NCBI GenBank assembly: GCA_029721515.1 | Contig: CM056559.1 | Location: 23,095,565-23,159,564 of the forward strand | DNA from: Synanceia verrucosa | Lineage: Eukaryota; Chordata; Actinopteri; Perciformes; Synanceiidae | Reading direction: 5' to 3' | DNA length: 64,000 nucleotides | Part shown: positions 1-13,224 of the stretch, one piece after another | Numbering within the stretch: position 1 is the first letter of the stretch | Layout of the letters: each line of letters starts with the position of its first letter | Notes under the pieces: model-generated | The model's database searches: none | What the model was told of the DNA's origin: nothing | Seen by the model: the letters and a program-made list of their open reading frames with translations, nothing else | Position numbers and translations under genes: made by a program

Positions 1-3000
1 GATATGTATCTTTGCGCATTTGTAGTGGTTATAAGGTAATTTGGGTCATTTTCTAGTGGGTATATGACGTATACTTGTGTATTACGTACATGTAGACTAC
101 ACAAAGGACACTGTGCATAGTTTCTGACTTGACATACTGCCATTGTGAACGGGGATTATGCAGAAATGCTGAGGCAGTGAGCGAGTTAAAGACAAAGCGG
201 TGGAATTAAAGGGAGCGGGTCGCGGAGAAGGAATACAATAAAATACAATTCAATACAATAGGTCTCATTTTGAATCCCCTCCCCACTGTAGCGTCTCCTC
301 TGCCTGCACTTCATTCTGTCATAACACAATAACTGAGCTCTGACGTCTTAAAAGGCATCGCAGGAGCATAGAGGTGCTTGAAGAGAAAATTGCAGCAGCT
401 CAGAGCGGCTGGAGTGAAATACCATTTTGTCTCACTCAAGATGGATTCCACAGTGAGATTTCAGAGGGCCAGCACCGAATCAAAATGGAGAAGCCAGAAG
501 GGAGGAGAGAAAAAAGGGAAAGAGTGTGTGTGTGTGTGTTGAGTGGATAGCTTTGGAAAAGACGTCTGAATTTAGTTTTTTGCTGCTTGGTAACATATAT
601 ATTTATTTATTTTAAACCATAGTGTTATTTACTGGTCAGATATGTTTGGTCTTTTTTTTTGCTTTTGTGTTACGGATCACACAGATGCGTCATGTGTATG
701 TATTTCAATATTTACAACCTGATAATAATAAAAAAAAAGAAATACAAAAATGCAAAGCAATACAAAAAATAAATAAATAAAAAGATCTCAGAGCAGAGGC
801 GATATGATCACAAACAGAAATTCTGTTTTTACTTTCTGCATCTGGCCCCCCTCAACCTCTGAGAAGATTTCCTCCCACCAGTCGTCTCACACACACACTG
901 GTATGCATGCATAGCTGCCAGCATCTGTGCGCACACACGTGTGTGTGCGCACAGATGCTGGCAGCTATGCATGCATACCAGTGTGCATGCACACACACAT
1001 GCATTTGCACAGCAGACTGTCACACCCTCCCTCCTCTCTTTATAGATTCCACTTGCTGCTTGCCCATCTAACAGCCCTGTATGTAAACCAGTGAAAACCC
1101 TTCAGGACATCAAATCCGGGGAATCTGTTGTCGGTTCTATCTAGGTCAACGCTTACAATAGCTGTGCAATTTTTCCATCTTCTCCCGCCTCTCTCTGTTT
1201 CCCCGTTTGCTTAACCCCACAAGGTTGATTTTTCCTTTGCATGTATAAACATCAAAAATGCATGTTAAATGTAAGCATATTAAGCATGCTTTGCTTCTTT
1301 CATACATATTAGTCTCAAGTGGAATATTAAAACGTGGCGGTTTGATGTTAACATTAGTGTGGAATATAATGTTTGGAGGAAATTACATTTAATTTTTTTA
1401 ATATTTGTTCAGTTAATTGGTTTTGGACTGTGCTGTTATTCTGTGTGATAACTCAGCAGGGCTGCAACTGTAGAGGAAACATTGCAATTATAACTGTGAT
1501 GTTTGTCTCTGATCTATAGGGGATGATGTTATGTGACCTGAGGGAGGTGGCATCTAATTTGTTAACCCGCACAGAAAAGAGAAACCGCTGCACCTGCTTG
1601 CCCATGCATTTTTCATAGGATCTCGAAGTGTCTATTTGAGAGGCCATTTTGACTGAAAGCACAACCATAAATATTCAAACAGCGCCAGTTTAACATAAAT
1701 AAGCAGGGCTATGTGGAATTCTTTTTATTTTTTAAATTTTAGCATTTGTCCAGTTTATTATCACAGAACTAACACACAGTGTTAACTGTCTGTTTTGGAG
1801 AAAAATCACAAAAAAACACAAACTTAAATGAATTAGCCACTGCTAATCTGCTTTAGCTGCTCCCACACAGCCCCAGTTTGAATAAATCGCTGATGTGACC
1901 GCCTTTAGACACGAAGCGCAATCACAAATATTCGGAGAGAATTTCTACCCTGTGAAACATATAACCTTAATCAGAGTCACGCATGACTCTTCCAGCGCTG
2001 GTGTCATGTCTCGTCTTCTTCATAATCTTCGTTATGCAGGTTGCTGACAGGTTGGACCTGCAGAGCAAGCTATCTGCTGCCACTCGTTCTTGTACAGTAT
2101 GTAAAACAATTTCCACAGACATGAATTGCCTGAGTTTGATGATCCAACACAAAGCCTTAATTTGTAGTTGTTGATCTTGCCCTGTTAAGTTTTCATAATA
2201 ATGTGCACATTATGTTACTCTGTGCTGACTGTCAAATGATGCACACAGGAGGAAACAGAAACAGTCATAACATGTCATTTTACAAGCTATATTTTCACAT
2301 CAAAGTTCTTCTTTTATTAGCATAGTGCTTAAAGCCATCGCTATGTGTACTGTGAAATACTAAGGTATGTTGTTGCAGAGTTGATGAGTATTTTCTTTAA
2401 CCCTGTGACGTCACTGCTTCCTATTTTCCCTCCGTCAACATTCGCTGTAGGTGTTGTTTCTCCTCTACGCCGCCTCTGTCTGTCTTAGCATGCCTACCAC
2501 TGTGCAGTGAAGACAATCTCCTGTAAATTGCTTTTTCGATCAGTTTTGACATCAATCTGCTCCCGTGGGAATGTGGGCATTCATGTGATGGCGGAGAGGT
2601 TTCTTTCCTTATGGATGTTGACAACCCTACTCAGCTTGGTTTGATCTGCAGAATTAACATAATATTACCCTCCATACTGAACCGGCTGTGACAGCCCAAG
2701 AGGGATCATCTCTCTGTAACAGACAATGGCGCCAGTGAGGTTCCTGCAGAAGTCAAAGACGAGACAATAAAAGCTGTTGGAGGGCAAAGATTTGATATGC
2801 AGATCTGATTTAGAATACAGTCATTTTGTGTTCTGGGTGATTTTCCACAATAGTTTACAGTATTAGTCCAAATATTGATGAGTTTGTTTGTAGAATCAAA
2901 TCTCACTCCACACCACGTCTCTTGTAGACAGTTCAGTTATCATTATTTTTCATTTTTCTCCATCTCATCTCATGGAGAAATAAAGACTAACTTCTAAAGG

Positions 3001-3183
3001 CTTTGTGTGCTGTGAGAGTCAAACTTCTACAAACACCCTGTGGAGAGAGAAATCCTTCTGCTGTGGCTCTGTGAATAAATCCTTTATACTGTAAAAGTTG
3101 TTTTGATCCTACATAACAACCACACAACTGCTGCCTTTCATGTTTCCCCCTTTTTCTCTCTCTCTCTTTTTAATGCTTTCCAG
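1..3183 (+). other. dscam intron (partial), upstream of the first exon seen
   Basis: No exon is recognisable on either strand. The first half of Ig2, which must precede the exon at 3184, is not here, so the window opens inside an intron. It holds a long perfect hairpin (894-985), short GT runs near 524 and AT-rich sequence. Open frames here are short and lack domain motifs. Confidence 0.7.
894..985. repeat. Perfect inverted repeat, two 45-bp arms with 2-bp spacer
   Basis: Positions 894-938 are the exact reverse complement of 941-985; the spacer is GT at 939-940. The arms contain TGCATGCATAGCTGCCAGC and the inner ends are CA/GT-rich. (CA)n sequence flanks both sides. I paired it base by base without a mismatch. 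See findings. Confidence 0.95.
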
Positions 3184-3330
3184 GACAAAGATATCTCATC
3201 ACATCCACGGGAGCCTTGTATATTCTGGACGTCCTGCCTGAGGATGGGCTGAATAACTATCGCTGCACAACACGCCACCGCTACACCGGGGAGACCCGGC
3301 AGAGCAACAGTGCTCGTCTCATTGTGTCAG
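3184..3330 (+). CDS. dscam: dscam exon: second half of Ig2
   Basis: The first two bases complete a split codon. It reads QRYLITSTGALYILDV, then NNYRC with the C-terminal disulfide cysteine of Ig2, then TRHRYTGETRQSNSARL, nearly identical to mammalian DSCAM. The acceptor is TTTCCAG and the donor GTCAGT; phases are 1-1. Its partner cysteine lies in an exon left of the window. Confidence 0.96.
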
Positions 3331-5297
3331 GTCAGTGCTTCAAACGCCACACATACAGGACAAATAAAATAACATAACACTGTAGATGCTGTGTTGATGT
3401 CAGAGATCATCTTTACATATTCTTACGGCAGTCAGTAACTGTGAGCAAATAGAGTAAAACAAAATTATCCTGTCAGTAGTGCATGAGATAGATCATCTGT
3501 GATTCCTCATGTCTTCTTGGTGTTGCTAATAGTGGAGGAGTCTCTCTGCAGCAGCTGTCAATCAATCAAATATGAATTATTGTAAGGTTTGTTTCTCTCC
3601 TCAAATTTTTCAGAAAAATTATTTGTTTTAAGAAAGTTTCCACTGGTTGGTGTGCAGTGCGTCCTTATGGTCTCAGTATGGCAGCCGGGTTATTTCACAT
3701 CTGAACATTACATTAAAATATGCTTCTGAAAACATAAAAAATTCTCATTTAGTGACAGCGTTTTTGGTCATATTTCTAGACCCACAGAATATTTTTTAAT
3801 ATGACTCTGAAAACAGTGAATAGCTCAAATGAAAGAAGAGACTCTATTTCATCATGAAAAAATGTTTGTTTTTATCTTGTTCCATTCTTGTTTTATCAGA
3901 GGTAGAGTAGAGGACACTTTCACCAAAATCACCACTTTTTGTCCAGATTCTGTTTGTTTTCCTCTCTAATCTTGATCGTCTCCACTTCCTGTTTTGATCT
4001 CTGTGGCATATACCGTCACTACACTACATCTCCCAGATTACTCACAGACTGAGACATGACATGACATCACTCCCCAAGACATAAAAAGAAGGCAAATATA
4101 TCTCTTTACTAAGAAAAATGACAAAAATAGATTACTCTTTAGATTACTCGTTACTGAAAAAAGTGGTCATAGCAGCATCACTGTTGGTGATTGACAGCGG
4201 ATTGACTCTGATTGGCTGTTTTCCTTCAGGCACTGTAAAGTCTTTCTAATGTCACGAAGAGGCAGAGGAATGTAGATTATCTGTCTCATGCACTACTGTC
4301 AGGACAGATATACAAAAGTAGCTCTTTTGCATATTTGCTCAAAGTTACAGACTGCAGCTTTAAGTCAGATTTGGCATTTAATAATGTAGACAGCAGAAAT
4401 TATTTCCACAATAAAAATGTTATGCGTATGAATTATTGGTCCCCTCAAACTCAACTTTTGGATTGAGTTTACAGTCCTGTCAGTCTGTCATGCACAGCAA
4501 TCCACTCAACTATGAATTATGCAGCCCTTCTTCAGGCCAGTCAGTAACAAGTAAACAACCAGTTCACTGTAGCCTGCACTATAATGGAGGCGTTGTTGTG
4601 TATAGTAGCTTAGTTTGATAAATAAAGGCAATTTAACGTTTTGCAGGCAGGTGGACAAAACAAAAGGAATCAGTATTTGATTTTATTGTGAGGGACAATT
4701 TTAGGAACACACTGTTTCTCTCTCCTCTACTTCACATAACAAAATATTCAGTATACAGAACTGAATCTTGACCCCAAGAATCAATATTGGATTACACTGT
4801 CAAGCGCCTGGCAATGCTCACCACTAATTAACACTAAATTCTCTGCTGCTTCCAGACCCCACCAATGCTGAGCCAGGCATCTTGGATGGCTTTGACCACC
4901 GAGAGGTGATGATTAATCATCGGGTGGAGCTGCCCTGTAAGGCTTCAGGCTACCCAACGCCCAAATACCGCTGGCTGAAGGACAACAGCCCTTTGGAGCC
5001 TGACAGCCGCTTCCGGCAGACCGTCACAGGGCTGCTGATCGAGAGCACACAGCCCAGCGACTCTGGGACGTACGTCTGCGAGGTGTGGAACAGTTATGGC
5101 AACGCCGAGGTCATGGGCCGCCTCTATGTCAAACGTAAGTCTGATCCTTTTTCAAACTAGCACTGAAAGAAGTTGATTGATTAATCGATTAGATGATCAA
5201 TATAATTAATTGGCCGAACATGCAGCTTCTGAAATGTGAGATTTGATTTGGTGTTTGTTTTGCTCAAAGAAAAGTCAGGTGACATATTTATTGTTTA

Positions 5298-5346
<49 letters not shown>

Positions 5347-8300
5347 TTATTTATTTTAATTATTGTTAATTTTTTGTATGAATAATAGTCCTAAACCCAA
5401 AGACGTCAAATTTCCCCAAAATATTATTTTGTTATTTTATTATTTTATTTTTTTATATATATATATTAGGGGTGGGAAAAATATTGAAACTGACAATGTT
5501 TTGTAATTCCTGTGAAATTGATTCAGTGCATCAATAAATTCTGAATTTCTTCAGTGACACAGATATTGTTATTGATGAAATGAAATTTCTGGCAATATAT
5601 TGATTATCGTAGAACCGCTATATCGTATCATTATCGTGGCCTTCGCAGTAATAATCCTCCCATCTTTTTAATCACCACATTCACTTTTTTGGACAAAGTA
5701 TGTATGCTTTGGCATCAAAATTCTATTTTACCTGATATTTTGTTTCTGAATGATGACTTTACTACATATATATAAATATATTCTTCTAGAAAGTGAAGTC
5801 TGACTACAGAGTAAAGCAGTGAAAATAGTCTAAATATAGCGTACACAAAAACACAGAGTAGAGGATTATACATACCCACTACAAAAAAATCCCAGCTAAC
5901 TTTGACTCAACTAATCCCAATAATAATTGGCTTATCTTGGTAATCTACTGCTTTTTCCAACAACTAATATAACTAATTTCCGTTTGAAAATCACAGAAAA
6001 CAAAGCGGATAGAGTCAACTTTTAAATGATTCATTGATGATGATCATTTTTTTCCCCTGAACTCTTATTTAGTCATGCTTTAGTCATATCTAACTTGAAC
6101 TTTCTAATCTCATTAATCTTTTTTTGTCTTTGTTGTTGAAACAGATTGTTGAAATGCTCACGTTTCTCTTGTTTTTTTGTGCCTAGAGCCCTTGAAGGCA
6201 GTGGTCAGCCCCCGGAAGGTGAAAGGCAGTGTGGGTAGCAAGGTGTCTCTGTCTTGTAGCGTGAGCGGCTCAGATGAGTACGAGCTGTCATGGTACCGCA
6301 ACGGAGAGATCATCTACCCTGGCAACAATGTTCGCTTCACCGGGCTCAACCGGGAGAACCTCATCATGGAGGGGATGTCGAAGAGCGACGGTGGAGCCTA
6401 CCAGTGCTTCGCTAGGAAGGGCAAGATGTCCGCACAGGATTTTGTGCACGTCATCCTTGAAGGTAAAGCATGTGCATGTGATTTGTACGGTGGAGCGTTC
6501 ACACAAATGCTGAGCGGTCACACTGCAGCAGCTGTCTCATGCATAATCAGTGAGTTAGCAGAAACACATTCAGGCCTTGGAGATCAATACAAGGTTTATG
6601 TGTTAATGGCATCCTGCTGTGACGTCCTGCTATAGGCCGCCAATAGAATGATCACAAACAAAAATACATGCACACACACTCCTGAATCCAATAGCTTACC
6701 TTGGCAGCATTGCTCAGTCAACTGTCTCTGGCCAGGGAGCTGTAAGAAGAAGATATTGATAATCTATAATCATGTGGAACGGATCTAGATTATCAGAGAG
6801 GAGCAGCAGGCAGACATTCACGTTTCAGAAGTCTGGGTGGAAAACTCCTGGATCCCTTTTCAAAATAAAAGATGGTGACAAACCTCATGGTTTTTTCTTT
6901 TCACTTCCTCGCCTTATGATTATAAATTATTTCACCAGAAAAAAAAGGATTCATGACAAAGACTGACACCTGACTGGAGCCCATCCCAGCTGTCTTAGGG
7001 TAAAAGATAAGATAAAATCAGATGAACTAAACAGCCTTTTACTCTTTGAGTGTTTTTTAAAAAGGGAAATGCGTTGTGCCAGCGTTTTTGCCCATTTTGA
7101 GTCATTTTTCAAGACTCACAGAATATTTTTTAATATGACTCTGAAAACAGTGAATAGCTCAAATGAAAGAAGAGACTCTCTATTTCATCATGAAAAAAAT
7201 GTTTGTTTTTACCTTGTTCCATTCTTGTTTTATCAGAGGTAGAGTAGAGGACACTTTCACCAAAATCACCACTTTTTGTTCAGATTCTGTTTGTTTTGCT
7301 CTCTAATCTCGATCGTCTCCACTTCCTGCTTTGATCTCTGTGGCGTATAGCATCTCTTTATGCTCTGACTACAAATCCCAGAAGCCCCAAAATTACTCAC
7401 AGCCTGCGGGAGACCACAATCGGTGACCTGCTGTTGAAAAACCACTTTGATGTATTATTGCGTCGATGGCACTTAAGCTTCTGGTTTTAAATGACGTCAT
7501 GGCACTCAGTGAGTTCACTGATCTTGTGGAACTAGCGTAGGCAAAGAGACTGTAGAGAGATGGAGATGAGGCTCTGGTTTGTCATCAGTAAGGTGTTCTG
7601 CAGGCTTAAGCATGATAGAAACTTACTATAAGTCAGTGTTTTTTTAAAACGTCTCTTTTATTCACCATTTTATCCCTGTCCCTCAATCTTGTCCCACCTT
7701 GTCCCCCACCCCAGATGGTACTCCAAAGATCCTGTCCTCCTTCAGTGAGAAGGTGGTGAACCCAAATGAGCCTGTCTTCCTGGTCTGCAATGTCAAGGGC
7801 ACTCCACCTCCCAGATGCACCTGGTCGCTGGACGATGACCCCGTCATCAAAGACAGCCACCACCACCTGGGCCACTACGAGACCCATGAGGGCCACGTGG
7901 TCAGCCAGCTCAACGTCACACACACCCAGGTGCAGGACGGCGGGGTGTACCGGTGCACGTGCAGCAACTCGGCCGGGGTCGTGTACCACCAGGCTCGAAT
8001 AAACGTAAGAGGTGCTTGTCAAATCAGCTCCTCCAAGAACAACAATACACATACCTGTCTGTCTCTGTGTGTGTCCGTCTGTGTCCAGCTGTCTGCCGCT
8101 GATTGCTGTTTGGGCCTGAAGATTTATTTCCTTTTATAGAACGTCCTTATGATAATATGGTGAAGTCATTTTTTAGTTCTAGTATTAAATCTTTAATCAC
8201 ATTTCCTTTTGAGTCGCTCTCCACTGATTGATTTTTTTTGTTCTTTATTATGCATTGCTTCCTTTTTCTCTGCTCCTTGTATAATTTTTTAATATTGTAG

Positions 8301-11300
8301 CCTCGTCTTTTTCTCTCCAAATTATTACCGCAATTTTTCTACATGCCTGTATTTTTAGGTCAAATGAATTACCCTGGTTTGCTGCACGTAAGCTTATCTG
8401 GATATTGGCTTCCAAAATGGGCTGGTTTGTAAATAGCCGGAAGAAAAATATATTTCTTCTGTTTGCATGAATAAATTTATCTTTGGTTTGCTTGTGTGTG
8501 TGAGTGTGTGTCTGCGTGTTTACTCAAGCAGCCAATTCAACTCTTCATGATCAGATGTTAAAGCGATTACTGTGTTTCCATTTTATGAGACAGAATATAT
8601 TACTGTTATGTGGGTGAGCAGCAAGAGCAGAGTTAGATGTATCAGTATGGCTGTTTTCCTTCGGCTGGTTAGCACACTTTAATCTGCTTGTCGTTTAGCC
8701 TGCGACCTCGCTGCTGCGCAGATCAATGTTTCCTGTTTTATGTTTTCTGTTTAGTCAAGCGCTCTTGTTCAAATGCTATGTATATTTGGAAAGTCATCAG
8801 TCAAATGTATTTCTTTACAAAAACACCAAAAATACAGCTGTGATTTGACATCTTTCCACTGAATGTCTTTACAGAGGACCCTCTCTCTTTCTCTGTCCCT
8901 TTTTAGGTCGAGCCAGCATTCGTCCAATGAAAAACATCACAGCCATCGCTGGACGGGATGCGTTCGTTCACTGCCGTGTCATTGGCTACCCTTACTACTC
9001 CATAAAGTGGTACAAAAACTCGGCACTGCTGCCGTTCAACCACCGACAGCGAGCGTTTGAGAACAACGGCACCCTGAAGCTGACCAATGTGCAGCAGGTG
9101 GACGCTGGCGAGTATAACTGCAAGGTGATGGTCCAACCCAACAAGATGGACTCCCAGAGCGTCCACGTTTGTGTGAGAGGTTAGTGTCGACAATGGTGTC
9201 AAACAGTTTGAGAGCTGATTCAATATGCCTGATGAATCAAACACATCACTACAGTGTTTCTTTATTTGATGTGCATTGCAGTGCAGATTGTCTGTGGCTG
9301 TTAGCTTAGCTTAGCATCAAGACTTTAACTTATGTGTACAGTGATCTTGTTTAGTCTCTCCACTGGTATATCAATAAGCATATTTTCCAAAATGTTGCAC
9401 TGTTCCTTTAACCTTTGTCTTATAACTCTTGGTTGGTTTCATGCCAAAGTCACATAACTTGTGCTTTCATAGTGCTGAATTTGACTTAATATAAAAATAT
9501 AAAGCCGACAGATACACAGTCTAAGGATTGCCCCAGTAATCTAATATTTCTCAGTACATCAGCTAATGAAGACTGTATCAGTCCCACTGATCTTACAAAC
9601 GTAATAGGTAATAGTAAAAGGGGCTTCCCCATTATGCCCCATTTCCCACAGCATGCTAGGTTGTTGTCACTATATTACACTTTCCAACGGAGCGAGAGAG
9701 CGAGAACTAAAGGGAGAACGATGATATAAAGCTACACTTCCCAGTGGTACTATACTGAGCAAGTGCATTTGTTAATTTACTCTGCTCATGCTTAAAATGC
9801 TGAAGTGTCTTTGGGGATCCCAGGAGTCCATTATCTCCACTTTGTTGTGAATTAAATAAGGCGCTAAAGTGCTGCTTATTTCAGTGTTATTTGAACTCAC
9901 TGGACACTCAGAAGCAGATGACTTGTGTGATGGCTGGAGATTTCCCAGAGAATAGTGCGCAGCCAATTTAAATAGATCTTATTGTAGAGCTGTGTCGTTA
10001 TATTATGCAGCCAGATTTACTCTGGACACTTGTTTTTTTTAATAAATATGGGCTAATCCTGCAATCAGGGTTTTAGATGGGTGGATAAAATGGTAGATTG
10101 ATGTAGTAGCCAGCCTAGGGTTACATAGTTATAGTATAGATAGTATGTAGGTTAGTGGATCAATAGAAGATTATTAATAGCTAAAGAGAAAAAGTTCAGG
10201 TTGACTTCTTTTTCCAAGCAACCTGAATGAGTCACCCCAGAGTTATTTTTTTTTTTGCTCTGTTTCTGTGTCTCTTCTTGTGCTGAAAGGACAAAATGTT
10301 CCAGTCTGACAATGACAGGGAATTATAGCAGAATGCTTTGCTATTCAGGTCTTTTATGTTCCTTCAGTGACCTCTTTAAAACAAGATAGGTAGAAGATTG
10401 TAGGATTACTCTGAGAAAAGGACACAGCACCTGCCAGAGAATCCAGGGAATTAAGATGGTCTTTGAAACTGATGGCTGAAATCACTTTTGATCTTTGTGT
10501 CTCTCCAGTCCCTCCCTACATTCAGCCCTTTGAGTTCCAGCGTTTCACCATCGGCCAGCGTGTCTTCATCCCCTGCGTGGTCATGTCAGGTGACCGTCCG
10601 CTGGACATCACCTGGCAGAAAGACGGACGGCCAATCCCCATCAGCCTGGGCGTGACTGTGGACAACATCGACTTCACCAGCTCGCTGCGAATCTCCAACC
10701 TGACGCCCGACCACAACGGCAACTACACCTGCATCGCTCGCAATGAGGCAGCTGCAGTGGAGCACCAGAGTCAGCTTATTGTTCGAGGTGAGGAAGCACA
10801 AAGGAACAGATTATATATCTAATGGCACCCAGTGGACTACTATAATCTGCAGTATGTGTGCAGGTCTTCATTTTAAGCAATCCCTGCAGTACCAAACTTA
10901 TCTCATTAGTTCCTCCTGTCTGGCTGAAGGTAAAACGTCTGCTGCAGTGTTTGACTGATATAAAAACCTGCATACACAAGCTGCAAGTATATTAAAGACA
11001 TCAGCGTCACTTTATACTTTATGTGTATGCACAGTTCCTCCTCAGTTTGTGGTTCAGCCCGAGGATCAAGATGGGATCTATGGGAAAACTGTGACTCTGA
11101 ACTGCTCTGCTGAAGGCTACCCACCGCCCACCATCGTATGGGAACACTCCAAAGGTACATTAAACACAGCATGCATTACCCACTGTTCACTAACAACGAT
11201 TTCAATGTGGGAATAGAATAGTTTATTACATACAAAAGATGGACGGGAGCCATGATGATGTAGGAGGGATGGATTAAAGGTCCTGAAGGAGGGTGAGGGA

Positions 11301-13186
11301 TGAAAGGTTGTGGGAAGAGATTGTGGATGAAGGAAAGCGATGTTGGAACTGTGTCGCCTGGGGGTCGTCGAGTTTGCAGATCCTCCAGAGTCACCAGGAT
11401 GCTCTGCAAGAGCGCCGATTTATCAGACTTGAGGAGTAATAACACATAATGTAAAACCATCAAACATGGAGGTTCATGTCAGTCAAGGTAATTAACCCCA
11501 GATTTAACAGAGTGTTATAATTCACTCTATGTTTAACCCTCACAAGACAAACTGCAGTAATCTGTGTACCATCCGTTCATTCGTTTTTCAAAACAAAACA
11601 GAAACAAAATAAACTAAATAATGACTGATTTTTTCCATTATTCGTTCCCAAAACCAAAATGAAAAAATGGATAACAGCTCGTTTTTTCAATTTCCAATTT
11701 TGTGTACAAATGGAAAATGGAAAAACGATGTTTCATCCAATTAAGATATTTTCATTTGCCACAAGTTGCGTATTGCAGCCCAGTCAGCCGCCTCTCGCAA
11801 ATTTGTGGCTTAAATGAGCTGCTCATTGTTTTCTAGTGTGCAAATGTTCACAAGTTTACCGTCATCACTGTGAACCGGCTTTTTTTCTGTACTTTACTGT
11901 CAATATGAGTGACAATATTTATTCATTAATGGGTATGTTGCCTTTCAAAACATAATCTATTTTTGAAGCTGCTTTTTGCCATAAGTTTTGTAGGAAACTG
12001 CTATTTTTGGACTTAGTACATGTCAGACTATTACCAAAAATATTATGAAGTACTTTTACTGTGTACTTTTTGAGTAATCCTTTCTCAAAGTCTCTTGCAG
12101 AGAGCACAACCACTCCTATTCATCGATCATTTGTGCACTGGTAAACAAGGAGCGGCTCATTTCACCACGAATTTGCGGCAAATAAAAATATCTGAAATGG
12201 ATGAGATGCTGGTTATCCATTTTTTTCCATTTTCCATTTGTGCACAAACTCAGAAATCAGAGAAACGAGTTGTTATCCTTTTTTTCGTTTTGGTTTTGGG
12301 AACAAATATTGAGAAAACAAGTCATTTTTTTTAGCTTTGGTTTTGTTTTGAAAAACGAACGCTCAAATAATACACCGATTTGCAATCACATTACTGTCTT
12401 TAGTTCAACAAAGTGAACACTGACAAGTGGTAATCAACAATAAACACATCCAGGAAGAAAGAGATTGAAGGTTGCCTCCAGATTCTCATGAATATTTATC
12501 TATTTTTTAATCTTGCTTAAATGCTTCCTCTATTTTCACAACACAAAATGGACCAATGATTAAGCTGTGAAGGGTCCATCTTTGTGTGCAGCTAGATGAG
12601 CCACACCTTGGTCTCAGGTTGTGTTTCTTAAAGCTCCTCTGCATGAAGGTGAGTGCTGCTGAAGTGCTTTTCCAGGTGAGTGGCTTCCATTTGCTTCCTC
12701 CACAGCCAGAGCATCATGTGTGTGATTGCACAGACATGCAAACACACACAGCCATCTGCTGTGTAAACCCAGGGCTGGGGGTTTGCAGGGTTTCCACCTG
12801 CACCATTAGAGAATGACCAGAGAGAGAGGGGCAGATATACAGATAGGACGTTAGCAGACAGACGGACAGGGAGGCAGCAGGTGAGTTCAGCCACTCGAGC
12901 AGGGCAGATGAAGAGGGGCCCCAGGTGTTTGCTCCATCATCCATATAACCAGGGATGAAAGCAAGCTTTACCAACAGAAGGACAACCACTGAGGAGTGGT
13001 GCGTGAGTGTGTGTGTGTTTGTATGTGAGCCCCATGATCAAAGAAATGAAAGCATCAGATCTGTTTTTCACCCCTTGATTGGATTTGTGTGTGCATGTGG
13101 ATGTATATGTGTGGATGTGAGACAAGCAGGCCTGATTAGTGCCGTCTGACCGTCCATTTCTGATCAGAATGGAGAGATTAGGCTGA

Positions 13187-13224
<38 letters not shown>

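Larger units (their letters stand above)
6463..7714 (+). other. dscam intron between Ig4 and Ig5 exons
   Basis: Holds a short antisense fragment of the SINE tail (6974-7003) and TTAA-element copy 2 (7039-7476). Nothing coding is supported. Confidence 0.7.

Noticed and set aside
894..985. A microRNA precursor
   Set aside because: The arms are perfectly paired with a 2-bp loop and embedded in CA repeats; real precursors have bulges and a larger loop.
3331..10508. Fly-like arrays of alternative Ig2, Ig3 or Ig7 exons
   Set aside because: I read the introns flanking these exons for a second cysteine-tryptophan-cysteine Ig exon and saw none; vertebrate Dscam is not known to have them.
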